Source: Lepidodermella squamata (taxonomy: Eukaryota; Gastrotricha). From it: 64,000 bases of DNA. The notes beneath the pieces are model-generated. The model had not been told where the DNA came from. It saw nothing but the letters and a program-made list of their open reading frames with translations, and searched no databases. The position numbers and the translations under genes are program-made. The stretch is from the NCBI GenBank assembly GCA_047495785.1, contig JBLDXI010000013.1:1860001-1924000 (forward strand), given 5' to 3'. Below, in pieces: positions 58,712-64,000 of the stretch. The stretch's first letter is position 1. Each line of letters starts with the position of its first letter.

Positions 58712-59750
58712 AAAAAATATAACACTGTGTCTATATTTTTAACCTTGAAACACAAATCTATATTTTTTCATACTTCAAATATAGATTTGAATATGAACTA
58801 TATTTCTGATCTATATCTGAAATATAGATTTAGGTGTATCTATATTTTTGACTTGGAAAATCTATATTTTGAATATAGATGCCCATTTCCAAGCCCAATA
58901 CTTCCGAGGTCTTGAAACAGCTAATTCTAACGGATAAACACAGGGATATAGTTTTCGCAACGCAATTTATTATGAAAGAAAATGGAGAAATTCAATTTTG
59001 AGAATAATTTAGACGGGGACAGCTTGGCAGGCGGGCTGCAAAAATTGACCGTAGGAACCAGAATTTCTCAGAAAACTCCGGAAAATCGGGCAGCATTTCG
59101 TCCCCGCTGTGCATGAATTCGCAGCGATTCGCGGGTCGGATCGCGCAGAAGATCATCGAACAGGTACGGTCAGCAAGTCGTCTTCTTACATCGATAGAAC
59201 GCGCCGGGAACACTGAGCAGAAAATCCAGAAAATCGGACAGCATTTTGACCCCAATTCGCAGAAATCACCACCGGGGATTGAACCTTGGAGCAGTCTGCC
59301 TGTGACAGTTCCGATTCGATCACGTTGAAAACATCGACGCACCAAACACCGTTGCGACGCGCTAGTCCGAAACTGAACAATTTTCAACAACCAGACATGC
59401 GATTCCGACGGACTGCTGTCGACCTTCTCTCATTGCATCCAAACGTGTCGTTCAGATCGAACCAGTTTCTTCGGATCGAAAGGTTTCAGGGTTGATGGTT
59501 TATCGAACCATTCCTCTTCGAATGCGGCAGCTTTGCCAATCGGAGCAGAATTCTGGGAGCATTTGTTCGTGAAATTCGAGCAGAATTCCGGTCGGACAGA
59601 AATTCGACGTTCAAAACGAGACGAAATTCGAACGAATGAGAAAAATGAGCGAAAATGAATAGAAAGCCATTTTTCGATGAAATTTTAAGTTGGATTTTTT
59701 ATTATTTATTATTTTGCGTTGCGAAAAATATAGACACCGTGTAATATTTT
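58712..59750. mobile_element. Candidate non-autonomous DNA element with inverted ends
   Basis: The left end 58712-58740 (ATAACACTGTGTCTATATT in its core) and the reverse complement of the right end 59724-59750 agree at about 25 of 28 positions. Inside are several CTATATTT/AAATATAG repeats (58731-58880) and a pair of diverged repeats sharing GAAAATCGG-CAGCATTT (about 59081-59098 and 59229-59246). No transposase is visible: the 132-codon minus frame at 58992-59390 has no DDE-like motif. No target-site duplication was identified. A MITE-like remnant is one reading; chance AT-rich inverted repeats is the other. Confidence 0.35.
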
Positions 59751-59772
59751 ACGATACAACATTCGTAGAAAC

Positions 59773-59923
59773 CTATATTTTCGTGAAGCACTCGTATAGA
59801 TCTCGTAAAACTCATTCACCTCGTGAAATCTCGTCTCCACTCGCCTACCGGCTCGTTCCGCCTCGATTTCACTCGTTTCATTCGTTTTACTCGATCTATA
59901 TTTCGTGCTTCACTCAAATATAG
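59773..59923. repeat. Foldback repeat with long imperfect arms
   Basis: The left arm from 59773 (CTATATTTTCGTGAAGCACT) and the right arm ending at 59923 (CGTGCTTCACTCAAATATAG) are reverse complements apart from a few changes. The inner parts also pair (ATCTCGTAAAAC with GTTTTACTCGAT, and CTCGTGAAATC with GATTTCACTCG). The whole could fold into a hairpin of about 150 nt. It shares the CTATATTT end motif with the element to its left. Confidence 0.6.
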
Positions 59924-60662
59924 ATTCCTACTCATGTTATATCATACAAATATAGTTTTTATTGCGCATCAATTAATACTTGGCCGCGCAGAAAATTCTG
60001 ATGCCATTTTTCTTATGCGCAGTCGAGATTTTTTGGGGTAATCTGAGCTGAGGAATTTCGCTAGATTGTCAACAATTTTGATGGCATCAAGCTAGTGCTT
60101 CCACGTCAATCTAAATCGATAAGCTATTTCAACGACACTGTGGGGTCCCCCGTTCATTCTTTGAGGTGGATGGGAGGCTCCTCTGGAGGTCTGAATTTTG
60201 AAAATTCGAAATCCTCAAGCAAAATTGAGTCAGGAGTCAACCCACTTTTCGGTATTTACTGGAACATACAGAAAATGCCCCTAGCGCTGAATAATCTCTT
60301 CTCCGGCTGGTCTTATCAGTGTGAAATCGCCCACCCCCATAGCTGAAAATCCTACTTTTCCGAGAAATTTATAATCATTTATAATACACCGAAAATTGCT
60401 GGTAGGAAAATTTACACCCATTTCGCAGCGTAGACAAAAGCAAGTTGAAAAAATCTAGACATTATAAGGAACAGGTTATACCGAAGAGCAGCGAAAAATA
60501 CAAAAAACATCATCATCATCATCAACAACAATGCGTAATATGTATGAATCATTATCAGACACCCCTATCAGAGTGGGATAATAACCAACAATGTAATCTG
60601 AATAAATATTTTATTATTTATTATTTATCACTTACTCACTCACACACATCTATAGGGCTCAG
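59924..60662. other. Intergenic upstream of the Rab gene
   Basis: AT-rich with a CAT/CAA run near 60509-60530. Ends in CACATCTATAG, an acceptor-like site eight bases before the Rab ATG. No gene seen. Confidence 0.45.
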
Positions 60663-61395
60663 ATGGCTCAGATGGCGAAAATCACGATTCTCGGTGAAAG
60701 AGCAGGTACCTATTTCATAAAATTTGAAAAAATTTGAAGAAATTCAATGTCATTTGCTTTCAAGTCGGGAAAACTTCGATTCTTACCCAGTTTCTGTACA
60801 AAACATGCGACCCAAGCTATTTGAGTACCATTGGCATCGACTTTTTCTCTAAAACTATTCGAGTCAACGGTTCACCTGTAAGACTGCAACTGTGGGATAC
60901 TGCTGGTAAATATCTCAATATACAGAATATCATTCAATGTAACACGATTTAGGCCACGAGCGTTTTCGATCTCTAATTCCTGGCTATATCAGGTCGTCAA
61001 ATGCCGCAATAATTGCGTACGACGTTACCGATCGCCATTCTTTCGGCGAGGTCGACTACTGGGTCAAAGAGGTCAGATCTGAGCAGGGTAAGAGTGCCTT
61101 GATCATGCTAGTTGGCAATAAAGTCGACCTTCGACACGGTCCGGTTGCCAATGGCCCTGAAGCTATTGACACCTTGGAGGGAAAAGCGAAAGCCGAGTCG
61201 ATTGGCGCATCTTTCATGGAGGTTTCAGCAAAAACTGGGTACAACATTCAGCAGTTGTTCTTGGTTACAGCTAGTTCGCTACAGGAAAGTGGAATGCCAA
61301 AGCTGTCCTCCAGTCAAAACAATATCGTTAATCTTCAAGAGGTGGCGAATACGGATGAAGGTGATAGCTCAGCTCATCTGTCATGCTTTTGTTAG
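60663..61395 (+). CDS. RAB6: Rab6-like small GTPase with His at the catalytic Gln position
   Basis: Exons 60663-60705, 60765-60905 and 60953-61395 join to 208 codons. G1 GERAVGKTS (11-19), switch I YLSTIGIDFFSK (close to YQATIGIDFLSK of Rab6), G3 WDTAGH (58-63), ERFRSLIPGYIR, G4 GNKVD (116-120), G5 SAK (153-155) and a C-terminal CFC for double prenylation are all present. The switch and RSLIP segments make Rab6 the closest family, a Golgi and retrograde transport GTPase. The splice between exons 2 and 3 turns the usual Q of DTAGQE into H63, so intrinsic hydrolysis may be reduced. Residues 124-135 form a small unusual insertion (GPVANGPEAIDT). A duplicate diverged from the main Rab6 gene is possible. 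Confidence 0.85.
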
Positions 61396-62481
61396 ATTTG
61401 TATGAAAGCTACCTACATAATTCCTTTTAAAATGGAATACCTTAAAATAAAACTTTTAATTTATATGTATCTAATAGGCCTTGTGTGGATCGAAAAACGA
61501 ACCTAATAACCGAAGTTCCTTAAAGCTTATTAGACTTTCACATGAGCTAGAATCAGGCATCGTAAAAGTGCAGTAAGCTGATTCACGAAGCACAAGCAAT
61601 CGGGAATTAAACCCAATAAATCATTTTTATTAAAGCCAAAAATCCTCGAAAGCCACCAGATAATTAAATGATTTAAAAAAATGCTACATCAACGGCTTGA
61701 GCAATATAGATGTTATCATCTATCATCTAGCACTTGGGTTCAATAGAACCTAAAGGTAATAATATAGACCAGCGAATACTCAGTTTTTGGGGACTATGGA
61801 ATTACTAATAGCAGATTGCAGATTACACTACACGCTCGCCAATCAATCATATACCTCGCTATTTCATCCGATCAAAAACTTGCAGATCATTGCTTTAAGC
61901 CCGTGCATTGACAGGTGCGTCATGCTATTCAATCCCTATTCAATTTGCTAATAACGAGTTCAAGCTGCTGTAAACCTTGCCAAGGTACATCATCACAGTT
62001 TTGCACTTGATTGACTAGATCAGATCACATCAATATAGACATTAGCTATCAAAAATGATTGGGATAATCATGATTAAACAAGCAAACAAGCAAACAAGCG
62101 CAACAGACATTCTTCATGGTTGAGAGTAATATTCCGTCAGTAATTGTCACTCGCAAGACATAATGATGACGCGTGCATGTCGTGTTTTTTTAATCTGTCC
62201 GTTATTTGAATGATTGATTTGATATTGAAAGAAATTTCATTATGACGGGTGTTATCAACTGCACCAGGGTCTATGATTGAGATGTTTTGAGTTGAAGTTC
62301 ATCTGAGCTGAAATCGTACATTTGATGTGCCTGCCAGATGATTGACTGCAATTAGTCATCGTCTAACACTTCCACACCCCAATGCGCAGTAATTGCCAAG
62401 GTTAGGTATATAGGTAAATCCTGGTTTAAGACTCGAGCAAGTCATTCAATTTCTTTACTTCTCCACCTTAAAATTACAATA
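61396..62481. other. Intergenic
   Basis: 1.09 kb, AT-rich. AATAAA near 61446 fits the Rab polyadenylation signal. No gene seen. Confidence 0.5.
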
Positions 62482-63041
62482 ATGTTCATAAATTGCGATA
62501 TTGTCATCAGCGTTTTCCTTATCGTATCGTTTGCTCTAAGGCTGCTAGCAGCTAGGCCCGGGACCAGTGAACAGCCATTAAGCCATAAGCGATCACTTAT
62601 TGCCGAAGCATTGACCAACTACCAGAACGATCTCTCCAAAGAAAATACACAGTCTAAACGAGACGAATTATTGGATAAAATCCTCAAAGGTAAAAATGAT
62701 AATTTCGGTAACATGAAATGCAATGCAACGAATTCCTCACTCTTTCAGAAAGTTTCTGGAATCTGCTGAAGAAGCGGCATAACGTGAAAGGTGCTCTTCA
62801 AATTCTACGAGTGATCAATGCTCGGATTAAATCTAGGCGGTTGAAATACTGCATGGAAGTTTTGACACTGGCTCTTTGCACTAACACAAGCCCAGAGCCT
62901 TTCTACATGTGGGCACGCGTGGCTGCTCAAGGCCTGCTAGATCGCCATTCAACGGTGGAGGAATTGACCATTGAGAGAGCCTTGTCACAAGTTCAACTGA
63001 ACCCATCACATGAATCCACAGTTCCAGCCGCCTCCTTATAA
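62482..63041 (+). CDS. Small secreted protein with dibasic sites, unknown function
   Basis: Exons 62482-62689 and 62749-63041 join to 166 codons. The N-terminus (IVISVFLIVSFALRLLAA) is a signal peptide. The mature part begins ARPGTSEQPLSHKR and has basic clusters HKR, SKR and KKR that resemble prohormone cleavage sites around the helical segment SLIAEALTNYQND and the segment DELLDKIL. The rest is helical with single Cys residues at KYCMEV and LALCTN. No domain or peptide family recognised, and no Gly-Lys-Arg amidation site, so a neuropeptide precursor is only one possibility. A conserved small secreted protein is equally likely. Confidence 0.65.
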
Positions 63042-64000
63042 TATAGCATCTAAAAACTATTCATCGCTCTATTAATTTGCGATTAGGTTCCGTAGAACCG
63101 AAGTGCTAGATGATTTTTACGATACGAACCGAAGTTCGTATCGATGTAACCGGCGTTCGACTGGGGAAACTTAAATTGCTCAAGCCCTTGATGTCTAGCT
63201 CTTTTTTTTAATTTTTTATCTGGTTTTCGAAGATTTTCGGTTTCAATAAAAATCATCGAGTATGAATCTTGCATTCCCGATTGTTTCGCGAAGCAGCTTA
63301 CTGATGCGCTATCTGGTCGAATCTTTGAAATTTGATAACAAACTGATAACTTATAATTCCATTTCGTATCAAATGAGCGCTCAAAATTACCCGCTAATTT
63401 TTTTCACTTAATTCAGTGTATCCATGTTTTCGATCGCCAAAAATCAGGTAAAAATCTTAAAATCACCAAAATCGAGAGATGAATAAGGAATCGCATTACA
63501 CACGTTAGAAGTGAAAATCATTGATTTATGAGTTGAAATAACTGATTTTTAATGTTCGAAAAGCTTAGTTTTGTCTATAGATGGTTTTGTCCAAAATGAC
63601 CTACTGTTTCCTACCGTAGTTGCTTTGCACCTGTTGGCGTGTTAACCCCGCGCGAATTACGAACATTCTCTCTCTCTAGGCTTACCAATCAATCAGATGC
63701 CCCGTTTGTTTTTCATCAGATCAACAAATTGCATTTAACCCTGATTTTGTCCTATATGCTACAACAGGTTAGATTTTTCCAAACCTCTGAGATTTTTCCT
63801 GAAGAAACATAACTAAAATAAATGGGCCACGTCACTGTAAGAAGCTTGCCACGGTTTCTTTGGCAAATCATCCCTATGTACATTAGCAATGTCATTATTA
63901 TCCACTTGATCGACATGGTACTTGTCAATTAGCATCGGAGATGATTAGGTCATCTTAATGACTAGCTGCTGATTCTTAGTGGCTGGATATCAATTCATCA
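63042..64000. other. Intergenic to the window end
   Basis: 959 bp, AT-rich with no coding signal. A minus-strand frame at 63083-63274 lacks motif or splice support. Confidence 0.45.

Noticed and set aside
63083-63274. Minus-strand frame near the window end
   Set aside because: AT-rich, lysine-biased, with no motif or splice signals.

Overview
The window is animal nuclear DNA. Its genes are split by short GT-AG introns of about 50-60 bp and encode animal orthologues: GABPA, NABP, OLA1, PEPT-type SLC15, ODAD3, MRPL51, PPP1R10/PNUTS, YEATS4/GAS41, VPS41, an Sp-family zinc-finger protein, a GABA-B-like receptor and a Rab6-like GTPase. ODAD3 docks outer dynein arms in motile cilia. Nematodes have no motile cilia, so the small introns and splice-acceptor-like sites before many ATGs point to another compact-genome invertebrate with cilia or flagella. 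The phylum cannot be settled from this window. Exon joins were worked out by hand from splice signals, reading phase and homology. The joined length is a multiple of three for every spliced gene listed.

Layout. 0.2-1.5 kb: a minus-strand type II membrane glycosyltransferase-like gene. 2.1-11.5 kb: a tandem cluster of four paralogues for secreted, cysteine-rich, probably GPI-anchored proteins of a family I do not recognise. 12.3-14.3 kb: a basic disordered protein and a small Ly6-type protein. 14.4-15.8 kb (minus): GABPA. 16.8-19.4 kb (plus): NABP/SOSS-B. 20.5-21.9 kb (minus): OLA1. 22.3-29.7 kb (minus): two tandem proton-coupled oligopeptide transporters. 30.9-33.3 kb (minus): ODAD3. 34.8-35.4 kb: MRPL51. 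36.3-37.7 kb: two small related genes of unknown function. 39.7-44.0 kb (minus): PNUTS. 47.4-52.0 kb (plus): YEATS4 and VPS41 about 100 bp apart, a candidate operon, with a tRNA-Arg(CCT) inside the last VPS41 intron. 54.1-55.4 kb: an Sp-like transcription factor with a split finger array. 56.0-58.3 kb: a single-exon class C GPCR. 58.7-59.9 kb: a TIR-bounded segment and a foldback repeat. 60.7-61.4 kb: a Rab6-like GTPase with His at the catalytic Gln position. 62.5-63.0 kb: a small secreted protein.

Most genes are unrelated housekeeping genes. Functional clustering is seen only in the tandem families (four cysteine-rich genes, two PEPT genes, the 36-37 kb pair) and possibly in the YEATS4-VPS41 unit. 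The least explained part is the 2-11.5 kb cluster. It combines a conserved cysteine framework, lineage-specific intron positions and a near-identical first exon in copies 2 and 3.
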